Origin: Haliclystus octoradiatus
Taxonomy: Eukaryota; Cnidaria; Staurozoa; Stauromedusae; Haliclystidae
DNA length: 64,000 nt
NCBI GenBank assembly: GCA_916610825.1
Contig: OU744446.1
Location: forward strand, 15,434,538 to 15,498,537
Reading direction: 5' to 3'
The notes below the pieces were generated by a model. The model made no database searches. It was not told the origin of the DNA and saw only the letters and a list, made by a program, of their open reading frames with translations. The position numbers and the translations under genes are program-made. Within the stretch, counting starts at the first letter, position 1, and each line of letters begins with the position of its first letter. Shown here in pieces: positions 1-12,555 of the stretch.

Positions 1-3000
1 CTCCATTTCAAGATATGACCAATAATACGAACCAATTTATCATAACGCTCAAAATTGTTAAATAAATGCTCAGATTCTACAAATGATACAACTGTATGAC
101 ATTTTGTTTTTGCTTCAATTTCAACGTCTGGAAAATTAGTTTCAATCAAAGAGCAAGGCCAATGTTCCTTTGATAACTCAAGCCATTCAGGGCCATGCCA
201 GTAGAATTTACTATTCTTTAAGCTTGATACTTCCATGCCACGCGATAGAAAATCAGCAGGGTTGTCGCAACTCTTCACATGATGCCAATGCTTGTTACCA
301 ACTAAATCATGGACTTCTTGTACACGGTTAGCCACAAATGTTTTCCAATGTGGACTTGGCTTTTTCAACCAATTTAATGCAATTTCAGAATCCGACCAAA
401 GTTCGATAGACGTAAATACAATGCTCAATGCATCACAAACATAATTAACTAAATTTGCAGCACAGTGTACTGCAAGCAGCTCCAAACGAGGTAACGATTT
501 CTGTTTCAATGGAGCAACACGAGACTTGGCAATTAATAAATCTACTTTTACATGTCCATTCAAATCTTCACTGCGTTTATAAATTGTAGCCCCATATGCC
601 TTTTCCGAAGCATCCGCGAATGCATGTAGCTCTATTGATTTGTATTTTTCATCACATATAACAAATCTAGGTATACGAATATCATTCAAACTAAGCAGTT
701 CCTCCTCCCATTGATGAAACATATCAACAATCTCTCCGTCCAGTGCTTCATCCCATGTCGATTCCATTTTCCATAATGATTGAACCATAATTTTTGCACG
801 AATAATAAAAGGTGCAAAAAATCCAAATACATCAAAAATCTGACATACCTTCTTTAAGATTGTTCGTTTTGTAACATTAATGGTTACATTCGTAATGAAT
901 GGATTTAAACGAAATAAAAAATGATCTTCCTGAACATCCCATCCAATACCAAGTGCTTTCGTAGTGTCATCTACATTATAATCAAAATCAACCATCAAGC
1001 TTGTTAATCGTTTCTCTACCGGAATAGCTTCCATAATTTGTTTGGAATTTGATATAAACTTTGTCATTTCCCAACCACCAAGATCGCACATGTCAATGAG
1101 TTCAAATAGTAATTTGGTAACTTGTTCTACAGATTTACCTCCTCCACAATAATCATCCACATAAATATCTTGAGTAGCTGCTACACTTGCCAGTGGGAAG
1201 CATTCTTTGATCTTATCTTTTGCAGCATGGTGAAGTAATGAGCTAATTGCTAAGTATGGTGAAGGTTTTACTCCAAACATCAAGCTTGTCATTACGTAAC
1301 GAATAGGATCACGGGTGAGATCACAATCTCGCCAAAGATATTGCGGAAATTGATAATGTTCAGGGTTCATCGATGTCTGGCAGAACATCTTCTTAATATC
1401 TCCCATTAATGCAATCTCATGAAATCGAAATCTTAAAAGCACTTTTATCAAATCTGGCTGTAATGCTGGACCAGATAACAAACAATCATTCAAAGAAATG
1501 CTATTGATATCTTTTGCACTTGCATTGAAAACTACTGTAGTTTTAGTTGTCAAACTATCAAGTTTCTCAACCGGATGATGTGGTACGAAATATTGAGATC
1601 CTTCGTCAAACCTCTCCTTCTCTTCTGAAGTCACTGGACGAGCAAATCCCAATCGATCATAATCGTTCATACAATTTCGATAGGCTTTCTTTTTTTCTTT
1701 ATCTTTCTCCAGACGCCTTTCAATTGACAATAGTTGTTTCCTTGCATTTTGATAATTATTACATGGTATATGTCCATCATCTCGAAATGGTAACGATACA
1801 GGATAATGACTATTGTCGTAACGAATAGATTTCTCAAATATTGAAACAGCTGTTCGTTCGTCTAAAGTATACTGTTTATTAGTGTCCTTAATTCCTATTG
1901 CTTCGAGATTCCAAAAATTTTCCACCTCTTTCTCTAGTTTGGTACGCGGTTTACAATCTACAAATAAACACGATGATTTTGATTTCTTCCCAACAAAGGG
2001 ATTTGAGCCAATTAAAACGTAACCAAATATAGTTCGCAATGCTCCAGGTAGAGAATCATCAGTTGGATGGCGTATTATTTCCCCACATACTAATTGCAAA
2101 AAGAAATCGATACCAATTAAAACATCCACTTCACATTCGTTATAGGGCAATTCATCTGCAATGCAGATATTCATTAAGTGAGTACAACGTTCCAAATCAA
2201 TCTCAACAGCATCTAGTGGAGCACAAATTTTTCCAGGTTTAACAATAGCATTGATATGAACTTTTATACTAGAATTATTCACAGGAGAAAGTCCAAAGTC
2301 AACACGACCAGTTTTTAAATGAGACACTCTCTCATCAAATCCTGTAATTTCAATTAACTCTGTTTTGCATATATCTAATTCGATTCTCCTAGCTGCTTTT
2401 TCTGTAACAAATGTCTCTTTACACATTGAATCAAATGCTACTCTAACTTTAGATGATTTTCCTCCATTGGTCATTAATGCAACTGCAGATGGCATAATCT
2501 TTGACGTAAATACAGTTCTTCCTTTAGTAGATAAACAACGACTTTTAGAAGTATTTGCTTGGATAACACGTTCCGACTCTTCAGGTCGACTATCAAAATG
2601 TAGCAATTCATGATGAGATTTACCACAATCATTTGTTGTGCATTTTGTCTTTCTAGTACATTCCATCCATCTATGATGAGGAGCTAAACATAAGTAGCAC
2701 AATCCTTTTGCTTTAGTAAAATACCACTTGTCCTTTATATCTAATTTTGCAAATAGAAAACAATTTTCCAAATCATGATTAGTCATCTCACAATGAATAC
2801 ATTTTGATCTTGCACCTCCTCTATTTCGACTTGTTTCCGTTGTAAGTGCTTGAGCAGAATATACCTTTGCATCTTTTTGATCGTCAGGTGGTTGTCTAAT
2901 AACTCTTGTTACAGCTTTCTCTTGGTTCCAGTCAACCGTTTCTCTTGAACGTACCTCTCTTGAAAACCAATCACAAAATCTTTTCCAAGTTGGGAATTCT

Positions 3001-3005
3001 TTACT
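1..3005 (-). CDS. BEL/Pao pol polyprotein, open frame running off the window
   Basis: Reading the minus strand codon by codon from 3005 to 3 gives 1,001 codons without a stop. The order is a Cys/His-rich zinc-knuckle region (about 2600-2820, with CIHCEMTNHDLENC and CYLCLAPHHRWMEC), a protease-like region (DUF1758 type, about 2050-2560), reverse transcriptase (about 850-1600, YVDD at 1152-1163) and RNase H (about 100-700). The product would process and reverse-transcribe element RNA in virus-like particles. The protease Asp at 2430-2432 is followed by Ser-Met rather than the usual Ser-Gly, which may weaken it. No start codon of its own is evident: the frame joins gag at a single-base shift near 3005. 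Integrase should follow to the left of the window. Confidence 0.85.
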
Positions 3006-4204
3006 TCATATTTTGTGATTATTTCCTTTTCCCATTCTGTCTTCAAATCAGCTGGCAGCTTTGATTCCAGTATGGGAATTATTAATGCATGTAAAGGGTT
3101 GTCAATCTTATCTGCGTATGATTCTAATAAATGCATTTTCCCTGAAATTAAATCAAAGTTCGTCCTCAATTGCTTGGAATCCGAGCTGATTGATAATTGT
3201 TGTACATCAATAATGGACTTCACTATAGACCTGACAATCTGCCTAGGCTGTCCATAACGTGTTTTTACATGTTCCAATGCAGCATTATACGTTTCAACTA
3301 AAGAAGAAAATCCATCTAGACATCTAGAAGAAGTAACCTTCAATGATTGTCGAAGATACCGATACTTGTAAAAGAGGGACACCTTCGGGTTACTATGCAC
3401 CACCGCATCAAATGATTCCCACAAATACGGTAAATGATTAATGTCTCCGTGGAATTAAGGGGCTAAAATACCATTTGGTAGACCACCTGCTCTCTTCTCT
3501 TCTTCTTCTTCTTGACATATTTTTGACACTTCTTTTCTATGTTCAAACACAATTTCACTTAAGTTAGCGTGTTGATCAATGATACATTTTATCTCAGTGG
3601 CATCCAAATATATTCGTTTATCGCCAATTAAACCATTTATCTTTTCTTCGGATCGTTCCAACGACTTAATCCCTTCTTTTAATGCCACGTGGTTCCCTTT
3701 GCCTTTTAATCCAAATCTGACTCTTTCTATTTTCTTCTTCAGATCATCAAAGAGCCAATTGAAACGGTCGACGATTAATTTGGGATCTTCTCCGACAGTA
3801 CTGTCTAGGCTGAGAGGGCTAGATGATCTTTGTCTCTCAGATAACGCATTACCAGATGAAAGTTCACTAATAGCTTTTAACAGTCTCTCTTCACGTATTG
3901 CATTTTCTTGCTGCAATCTATCTTCACGTTTTGCATTTTCATGCTGCTGTTGCTGCATCATTTGCATCATCATTTGCATCATCGATGACGTTTCAGGATT
4001 TATAGCTACGCTATTACTGGCATTAATTGCATCAGTTTCATCAATTGCATCATCATTGTCACTTTCATCAGAAGGTTGAGCTTCTGCTATACGCTTAATT
4101 AGTTCTGCCCTTGTACCAGCATCAGATAAACCAAGTTCAATACATGCTGCTTTCAACTCTTCTAATTTCAGTTGTTTCAAATTTCTTTCGATTATGGGTG
4201 GCAT
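2909..4204 (-). pseudogene. BEL/Pao gag with SAP domain, broken by a stop and a frameshift
   Basis: The reading frame starts at an ATG at 4204-4202. Residues about 10-42 look like a SAP domain (LKQLKLEELKAACIELGLSD), a DNA-binding helix-extended-helix fold found at the N-terminus of some BEL/Pao gag proteins. An acidic linker, a Met/Gln-rich stretch and a predicted coiled coil (residues about 75-110) follow. After a TAA codon at about 3452-3454 the same frame goes on to 2909 with the conserved BEL gag region (WESFDAVVH, then a helical region, ending KRKL). The sequence homologous to the next gag segment moves to another frame near 3003-3008. There are thus two lesions, one nonsense codon and one single-base shift. 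Either could be an assembly error, and raw reads would decide. Confidence 0.8.
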
Positions 4205-5372
4205 ATTAGCAAATTATTTCAATAAATCAATTCAAGCTAAATGCTATTGTACAATGTTCAACGTCAGTATTGTGTTGTTCAATCAGAACATCAATCACAA
4301 TCTGCAGTACGTACGATTGTACCTCAATCTAAATCCACCAAGAGGGCTTTCCAAATAAGCAAAATAACATCAATAATATACATCAGTATAGCCAGGGATT
4401 CAAATAATATTGTGAGCTACGCTCCTAAATCCAAAAACACCATGGAGTCATTCATTTCACATAAATCCAATCATCATAATCAATAATAATTCAAGACCAT
4501 TTGAATCTTAAACGACTACATTTCTAAATATCTTTAACAAAAAAGTCAACAAAACTATGCTATACGAGCACATCCGTTAGGAAGTTACATAATTCCAAGA
4601 AACTCTAAATGATTCTAAGAAACTATACAGTGAAACCAAATCGCTTGGATGGCGACGACTTCCGTCCAATTCTTGTTAACTTACTTAAATTACTTATATT
4701 TAAATTGTCAACAATGTTCTCGTTATCCGTTGTTGAATCCACAACAATTATATCAGAGTGAGGAATTTATATTGATTGGAAGAATGTTAAACATTATTAG
4801 AAGTACTTAGTTCTGGTATTGGCAGTGAGTGACTTCTTGGTCAAGAAATTCACAAGGCTAACTTCATCTTAACTGTAATTAAAAGCATAATATTTGACTA
4901 AAAAAATCTAATCAAATAAGTATTATAATAAAAGCGGTAGCATCAGGTTTCCTGTATAGTTCAAAATGTAATAATTTGGAAAAGTATGATTTTTCTTCTG
5001 TTTAAGTTATTTAAATTTGAAAAGTCTATAAATTGCTATTATAATTCTAAATTGAGCGTTAATCATGTTCCTTGAATCTGAATAATCCTTCGTCCTTAAA
5101 TCATGTAGATTGAGACCTATGCTTCTGAATATCATTTCAGATATGATATAATCTTCATTTCAAAAACTGTACAACCCAAATATACCCAGCACAGCGTGTC
5201 CTTGCTGCTAGTATTCAATACACATTATCTTGCTTCCGAAATCATATAACAACGATTTTGCAATAAATAGAAATTAAGTATTTAAATAGAAGAATACTAA
5301 TATAATTGATGAAATTGTTCACAGTGTTTTAATGACATAGTTTTTAATAATAATTATATTAATGTTTTATAG
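4205..5372. other. Non-coding: presumed BEL 5' LTR/leader plus intron
   Basis: No coding frame with family features was seen. The part next to the gag start must hold the BEL leader, primer-binding site and 5' LTR, but without the 3' LTR the borders cannot be fixed. From about 4900 the DNA is AT-rich intron leading to the acceptor AG at 5371-5372. I found no counterpart here of the small Cys exon that precedes this module in the 48-kb paralogue. Confidence 0.5.
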
Positions 5373-5485
5373 TTGACTATGAAAGTGCAATCACGCATTG
5401 CTTCAACTTGGCTACTGCAAGTGCTGCTTCAGAACAATTAGCAATTGAAGGTTATCCGTACTGGATAGACTGCCCGATATCTTAC
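5373..5485 (+). CDS. Paralogue A, penultimate exon of Cys-rich C-terminal module
   Basis: A 113-nt exon between an acceptor (TTTTATAG) and a donor (TTAC|GTATGT). It enters in phase 1 and leaves in phase 0. It encodes about 37 residues with the pattern DYE-A--HC, SEQ-AIEG and WIDC. The exon at 48624-48733 has the same pattern, the same phases and the same donor context, and differs by one codon in length. This agreement between paralogues in frame and splice sites is the main evidence that it is real. I do not recognise the domain. The two Cys, with four more in the next exon, suggest a disulphide-bonded extracellular module. Earlier exons must lie left of the window, beyond the BEL insertion. 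Confidence 0.75.
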
Positions 5486-6053
5486 GTATGTATATTTATT
5501 GTATTCTCATGGTTCTTATACTTTTCTTGCAATTTACGAAATGATAATGGCTTGCAGCTATTGGCTATAACTCCGGAAATTTCATTGAAGGGGGAGTGAT
5601 GATGAGGGGGTACAGATTAATTTGAATTCAGAAATTTCCCTTCAAATATTTTTATTCCAAAATTGATATCTAAAATATAGTTAGTTCAAGCTAAAATGTA
5701 CTTCATAAATATTTAAAATTGACAACTTTGTGGGTTACGTCAACTTTTTTTTTGATCGAAAAAAACAATGCTCAAAATTGTCTAAGAGTTTGACGTATGG
5801 TATACACCAAATATTTCCAGAGTCCATGAAGTACTACCCTCAATGATTGTCATGTAACCTTACACCAAGCATATGGAGTTTTCCCCCGGTGATTTACTAC
5901 CATGTAAGCCTCAATACTTAGTAGCTGATGTATAGGTGTGGGTTCAACTTGAGCATTAGGATACATTATTACCCTCTTACCTGCTCCATAGCACATATAA
6001 ATATTATTTTAATGATAATTTCGTATTGTTTTGTTATATCCTTACTTGTTTAG

Positions 6054-6167
6054 AATGCTGAGTGTGGATGTTCTCCTTCACAAGGTGCGATCGTCTACAA
6101 ATCATCTGGAGCTGCATCCTATTTCTGCATGGCAAAAACAGAAAGTTATGGGGCAATATGTGCATAA
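6054..6167 (+). CDS. Paralogue A, terminal exon with stop codon
   Basis: The acceptor TTGTTTAG is followed in phase 0 by 37 codons and TAA (6165-6167). The product has CGCS, IVYKSSGAASY, CMA and AIC motifs. The exon at 57607-57726 matches it nearly residue for residue (CGCS, IVFKSSGIASY, CMAE, AIC). The intron end before it (about 5975-6053) also matches 57530-57606 at DNA level, and so does the 3' flank. The intron is about 570 bp, against 8.9 kb in paralogue B. Both copies stop within a few residues of the same place, so this is the true C-terminus. Function unknown; probably the end of a secreted protein. Confidence 0.75.
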   Translation, partial: NAECGCSPSQGAIVYKSSGAASYFCMAKTESYGAICA

Positions 6168-8350
6168 ATTAATAACCATAATTGTAAATAATAACTTAAA
6201 ATATTATCTATAACTTTTCATTAGCTCATTGATAAATTTTAGTTCAACGTATCACACCAAAAGTCAGTGACAGCCGCAAATTTGATTACCTATCTGTTCT
6301 ATAGGAAACAACGCCGAGGCAGAAGCATTTCCCCTGCACAGAGTCATCGGTTTTTTAGATTCTATATCACAATCTGTTTTATTTAACATTGAACGCACTT
6401 TCATACACATATGTTTTGTCTAAAAGAGTAAAATTTTCATGTGAATATCGACCATGAAATTGTTGTCGTATGCTGGCTCTGATATAACGACATTGAGTCC
6501 CAGCGAACACGACGACGGTCAAACTGGAACTGATTTATTAATCGATATTACACATAGATATTACAGAATTCACATAGGGTGACGATGATAATTACACATA
6601 GAATACAAGTTCACATATACAAGAGATAACAGCTTGACGATTACAAATTACATTACACAACAATTGAAACACGTATTTGTGATTTCCGCATATTCTTGAC
6701 TACAGTGATGCTATCTGGCTTGACAATTGATAAACAACCATATCAAATGATAAAATATTTATAAAAATCAGTTTGAATTATATATCCGATATTAACAGTA
6801 TGATGGTATAAATATTTATATATCTCAACTACGATGAACACATAAAATGTATATATTATAATTATGTATTCATATGAATATTCAGAGCAAGATTTTTCAA
6901 GGATTTCAGCATATCGTCCTGTATAATCCCCGAGCATATTCACATACGAAGTTGCTATTTTGGAAAATTTCATGGGACACTCAATAAACAGCTTATTGAT
7001 ACTCGAACGGTTTTCGTTATAAATTACAAGACATGTAATATGTATATAGGTAGATAAAGCAATTTAGCTATTGTAAATAGAGATTGCGAAGAACTTGCAA
7101 TTAGTCATATCAACAATTACATTCACACGATTCATGCTGCTGCTGCTGTGAAGCATGCGTCATTTATCTATATTTATCTAAAATCTAACTCTTACCGCTT
7201 TGTTTAACCTAGCATCTGTGTAATCATGTCCCTCAACATTTCTGAATTTTGACCAGATTAACATGAATACTTTAATCAGTAACTTTGAAGGATGATCAAA
7301 CTGAAACGTTACAGTCATTAATGATTCTCGCACAAAATTAAAATTATTGCATATAGAAAGTTTGATAACGATGTCATAAGTACTGATCAGGTATTTGCAT
7401 TGCTGATCAAATTAATGTAAAGGATATATTCACTTTTAGGCGCACTTTATAGCGTCTCCCTGGTGGCACCACCATACCACTTATCCTCGCCCAAACCAAA
7501 AAATGTTGATATTAAAAGATGGAGCACGATGTGACTAGTGCTGATAAGGACATGAAAGAGATATTGAAGTTCCACTACTGTCTCCCTGACTCCCATCCAC
7601 TTAATCTCGATCCAAATATCCACATTTTTACATCAAAATATTCATATGTCTTTGATCTTGAGTAGTATATCACAGCAATGGAATGGATGTACCATGAAAG
7701 CAGTTGTAATGATACAGCACATTGCTCAATTTTGGACAAGCTGGAAAAATTCACAGTTTCTTTGTACACAAATGAGGTAAAACACTCTTGGATAAAATTA
7801 TTTATACTTGGTTTTCAATCTTGGATAAAAGAAGTTTGAATTTTGTAACATTAACTAAGCAAGTGCAAGATTTTGAGAAAAGAGAATACAACTTTGATAT
7901 TCATTAAATGAATCCCCTAAGGAGTTTCTTCTACAAATTTACTATGTAATCAGGTGATGAACATTGTAAAATATAGTTGCGACGCTATCGCTCTACCGAA
8001 CGCACCCATACCGTTTCCTTATTTTTAGAAAAGTGGCTCTTTTCGCTAAGAGCAATGGTGTTAAATGCTCCTTAATGATATGTGCCAAAACACTGTAGAT
8101 CAGTTTCAACAGATTTATTGGCAAAATATGCTTTGATTGTCAATATACAACGAGACGCCGCAGCGCATTATTGTCTGTAAGCCTGCAAGCGCATCCAGAG
8201 CCATCAAGAGTGGAACTATAGCTAGACGAGGCTCGACAATAGATCAAGGTGGATCGCAATTCAGTCACGTGTTGCACTCGATCACTTAGTTATGGTGAGG
8301 GTTTGGGTCACATCACGTGAAAACAACCCGGTCGAGTATAATTTAGTTTC
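6168..8350. other. 3' flank and intergenic DNA, no gene seen
   Basis: About 6168-6450 resembles the flank after 57726, so it is probably 3' UTR or duplicated flank. Beyond that, AT-rich sequence shows no convincing exon. Two short, imperfectly similar pyrimidine-rich stretches (CTCCCTG..., about 7457 and 7580) may be a decayed duplication. Confidence 0.5.
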
Positions 8351-8367
8351 TGTTTCATCAGCTTTTA

Positions 8368-8440
8368 TCGGCATAGCGCAGTGTTAGTGCGTCTGACTAT
8401 TGTGCAGTTAATGCAGGTTCAAGTCAAGGTCATTCCAAAT
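8368..8440 (+). repeat. tRNA-like SINE head (A and B box)
   Basis: An A-box-like GGCATAGCGCAGTGTTAGTG is followed after tRNA-like spacing by a B-box-like GCAGGTTCAAGTC (about 8414). Such pol III internal promoter boxes are the hallmark of tRNA-derived SINEs. The arms do not fold into a clean cloverleaf, so I do not call a functional tRNA. It lies directly before a second SINE-like piece in the other orientation. Confidence 0.45.
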
Positions 8441-8479
8441 ATTAAGATATTTTCATTATTTATGTTCCAAAGGGTTTAC

Positions 8480-8620
8480 AAGTTGCTTTTGATGGCTAGG
8501 CCATCCTTAGATAATACTCATTCGATTTCGACCCACATTCGATCAGATATGATGAGATATGAAACTCGATTGCTCTGCCATATAAGCAAACCCTCAAAAA
8601 TATTGAACAGAGTAGTACTT
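8480..8620 (-). repeat. tRNA-derived SINE copy, minus strand
   Basis: Read on the minus strand, it shares with 14072-14275 the blocks ATGGCAGAGCAA, TCATATCTGATCGA and ATGAGTA(C/T)(C/T)ATCT(A/G)AGGATGG, in the same order. It lacks about 30 bp present after the B box in the other copy and is more diverged. The shared blocks start with a tRNA D-arm-like sequence and run into a tail unrelated to tRNA, as expected of a SINE family. Confidence 0.6.
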
Positions 8621-11600
8621 TTAAGTCCGATAGAAGTATCATGTAGATTTTTCTTTGTTCAACGGGCATCAAATGTAAATCATGCAAAAAAGGAGCTTCT
8701 TGATCGCACCTGCTCACGCCCATTAATACTCTATCAGCAGCAGCAGTTCGAACCCTCTGTGGTCTATATACCAGTGAAGATGGAAGGCTGTAGAGAAGAT
8801 GGTTTCAAAATCATGTCATGATGAAATGAGAGCATGACTAACTAGTAGTTAAACTGATTTTCTTTATAGATGATTATCTTTTCATCTTGCTGATGTTATT
8901 AAAATGAAAACAATTGAAGTTGACTCAAATGTTCTCGTGGTAAAACAAAATTTGACTGTTTAATAAAAGAGATGGTATTCATCTCAAAAATTACATCGTC
9001 GCTTAATACACAAAAGGATTCCTTAAAGTCCCTAGTGCTTAAATACATTTTTCTTGTCAATTTTATTTGTACTTATATTATGTATTATTGTATTATTATC
9101 CCTTGTACATTGTATTAAATTAGCCCATAAATAGTCCTATAATAAATGCTACACTTTAACTTCAAAATGCTTGTACGGTGCGATCGAAACCTTGTTCATT
9201 AATTTGAATGATAATTTAAAGTTTTTTCGCTGACTATTGTTATTATATTAATTAATGATCATAGTGTGCTATTAGAAGTGTGATAATGTGTAATTAGTCA
9301 CAGGATCACGTTCGAAACGGATGGAAAGTAGACCTGTTTATGAATTTACGATATGTTATGTTTAAGAATTATGAAATTATATGAAACTTGTTTGGTTATA
9401 CTTTGCATTAGACCTACATCACTATTTGAAAAAGAAAAAATCAGTTTCGAACTATTTTTGTCGAACCTACAAAATGTATGACAAAGATGGCAGTCGACCC
9501 CAGTCGACGCGGAAGGCAGAATGAAAATATAAAGCTTTGTCTATGGAATTCAAGCTTTACAGTGATCTTTGTGGTGTTAATTAGTTGAACAATGATAGAT
9601 TAGACAAGATTAGTCTGCATACAGCGGAGGCTTTAGTCGAATGCCGACGTCATTTTAAAATATTGGCCTACGATGCTTTGATTTCAAAACAGATTGTTCT
9701 ACCAATGTTCCCACAAGTTATATATTAAAGTAACCCTTTCAAAAGAAGTGAAATGTTTGCATTTCAGTTTCAAGAGAAGTAATTAAAAGCATATTTTTAT
9801 TCATTAATAAATTAAGGACCTAAAATCTGTTTAATTTTCAAAGCGTTTGTGCCCGCTTCAGAATTGTGATATTTCCACCACATGTCCCTCAATTACTTTT
9901 ATGTGGTAATATTAGAGTCCTATAGTCCCATATGTAGGAGACTTGGCGACTGTAACTTGAGAAATTGTAATGTCTCAGCTTGATGTGGCAAGACACATGC
10001 AGCACCCTGTTGTATGATACAGTAGTCACAAGGACATCACAGGAACATAGACAAAACTTTAAAAATGGTAAAATGTCATACGTTTTAACGATGGTCATTA
10101 ACGCGTTCATGTAGGTGCCGACGTGTGTAGCCAACATAGTCAGCATCGCACTGACCACACTTAAAATGGGAAACAAAGCATTTTTCAGCTCCGAAAGACA
10201 GGGCAGAGAATGCCAAAGCTCCTAAGTCACCCAGGTTAGAAAGATAAGAAGGTCAAATTCTAGCAGACAATATTCGTGCGAGACAAGATGATTTTGTTTA
10301 GACAATCTGCTGATGTTTAGATTTTTAAATCAAGGGAATTATAATTTACATCTTATCAGAGCGTGGGAAATGTTTAATTAATTGTTCTATTTAGTTATCT
10401 GGAAGTTTTATCGTAAAATGTCAAGTACAGGACCTACACCATCTAGTTGTATACGATATCGTTAATGTTTGAAATCTAAAGCGAAAATTTTCTTCTGTCA
10501 TACTCATTTAGTTTAATGTAACCTGTATTATCTTTGTAATAAATCGCTATAATACATTCGATTTTGGCATTATGTCACATCTTGCTGTCAATATTTCTAG
10601 GCGTACTATTTATACAAATTTAACGATGTTGAATGAAATACAAGACGATTGTGAATAAGTTACTTGTTTTGATAGAAGAAACAAAACATCCCATTTTGCT
10701 GTCAGACGCATAATGTTTGCATATTCATTTAGAATTTATTGAAAGGGACGCGAGATTTATTTAGTGGAATATTTTTAGCACTATTATGTTTATTAGTTCC
10801 AAAGATGTAAATAAATACCATACCTGATGGTAATATCTAAATTAACAGATAGTGTTTTATGATGAAAAGGATCTACTTTACCATGCATTCGATCGCTTAA
10901 TGATATAAATTGTAGTCAGAATTATTTTGAATAATTTTTATTTAACTCTTATCGGTTTTATAATATCTTGCGATGAAACAGGTTGCTAACTTGTTATTGA
11001 TTGGTATATCAACTCAGAGAACCCGTATATATTTAATACATGTTATTCGAAGATTATGCCTCTCTTAATTGTTTTTCGGATTATCATTCTGATAAGAGAG
11101 TACGTAACAGAGTAAACAGATAGAAATAGACATAACAGCTCTTCTATGATCGAGTATGATTTTATGCAAAATTTTCGCTTTATACTCTTGTAATACAAGC
11201 CTGTTCAGATTGATTTCCACTGGCTCCGCTACTCCAAACTATTGAATTGTTTTTGAATGCGTCTTATTTTTTCATCATTGAATGAAATTGAAAAATATTT
11301 TTGAATGCTAGGAGATAATTACAATTATTATTTATCACAAATCAAAAATATGATTCATTATAGTTCATTCTCGTTTACATTTTCTGAATGACAGAATATG
11401 ATTAGTTTTTCACCTATTACGTTCTATAGAATCACAGCAGTAAACACACGAATTCGTCAGCACAAATGATAAAGTCGTGAATCAGGGCGTCAGTACGTAA
11501 TTTGTGGTCGGTTGGATTGGTTACTGATCCAGGACTCTTTACGACATAGAAAAAAATTTTAATATCTTGTTCCTTTCTCCAAAATGCTAGAAAGAAAAAC

Positions 11601-12551
11601 CTGCAATTCTTCTCGTTGTAACTAATTGCTTTTCATCGAGAAAACAAGGGAAAGTATCACAAAAAGTAATGAAGTCAGATCTGCGACTGGTCGAGGACGC
11701 TTAACGACATTGGGAAAATCCTACAATGTGTATATTTAGTAATTTATCAGCTTTAGTTAATATTTTTTACAATAATTTGATTGTAATTTTTTACAAGTTT
11801 TTGTTTTCATCAATTTTTTGTCTCTATAATTCATAATTATATGGCCTACATTTCCTTTTCTAAGATCAGCCCCGAATTGTATCACACAAGGCAACATAAA
11901 GTATGACGAAACAGAGGCCACGACGAAGACCCGTGGATCCTGAATCTGGTTTTCATGTTATTGACAAAAGAAAAAGTTTTCAGATGAAACAAGGAAACAA
12001 TTGATATTACATTTTTTGATCAATTGTTACGGATAAAGAGAGATAAGACTTAAGACAGTTAAATTTTAACTTACAAAAAATTAATTAATAACTCTGAAAG
12101 TATCTAGATTTTGTTTATTGGCTGAACATTTCAATGGTAAGTGGTGCTACTATTTTATTCATGTATTCATTGGCCAAACTTTGTTTTCATAAACCTCATT
12201 CTTGTTTTGTTGTTATGTTTACATAATGTAACGATGATGGTATAAATGAACGATTATTATGAAGATTAATTCACAAAGTAATATATGTGATAAATCCTTA
12301 TCAATGATTACGTTTTTGTATAAAATTATTTGTAGCGGTAAATGATCTAACATTTGACGAAGATTGTTCAATTATGAATTATAAGAAAAAATAAATATAT
12401 TGTTCGCTAAGCCTATTTATATGGCCCTCAATGAAAAATACCACGGTAACTTTACTCAGAGTCATAACTGAAGGCCTTTCAGAATCTAAATCAAATAATT
12501 AATAATCGACGAGGTATTGTGATATTCTCCGTTTTGATTATCAAACGTTTA
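8621..12551. other. AT-rich intergenic DNA, no gene seen
   Basis: I found no exon with supported borders and no recognisable protein family. Short open stretches here, such as one on the minus strand at 9889-10176, have no motif, paralogue or splice support. Confidence 0.5.
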
Positions 12552-12555
12552 TTAA

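Larger units (their letters stand above)
1..4204 (-). mobile_element. BEL/Pao LTR retrotransposon, 3' part outside the window
   Basis: On the minus strand, reading right to left, this holds an N-terminal SAP-domain gag, a zinc-knuckle region, an aspartic protease-like region, a reverse transcriptase with a YVDD box (1152-1163) and an RNase H/connection region with a DNPADFLSRG-type motif (243-273). This order is that of BEL/Pao elements. The integrase, env if any, and the 3' LTR lie beyond position 1, so the 5' LTR cannot be delimited by comparison; it should lie in about 4205-4900. The element sits upstream of the paralogue exon at 5373, so it probably lies in an intron of that gene. The family assignment is firm. 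Whether it can still move is unknown, because gag is broken. Confidence 0.9.

Noticed and set aside
3579..4079. 166-codon + strand frame
   Set aside because: It is the antisense shadow of the BEL gag, whose SAP domain and coiled coil are on the minus strand.
7450..7615. Possible two-unit repeat (CTCCCTG... words)
   Set aside because: Similarity is limited to about 30 bp with many gaps and may be chance.
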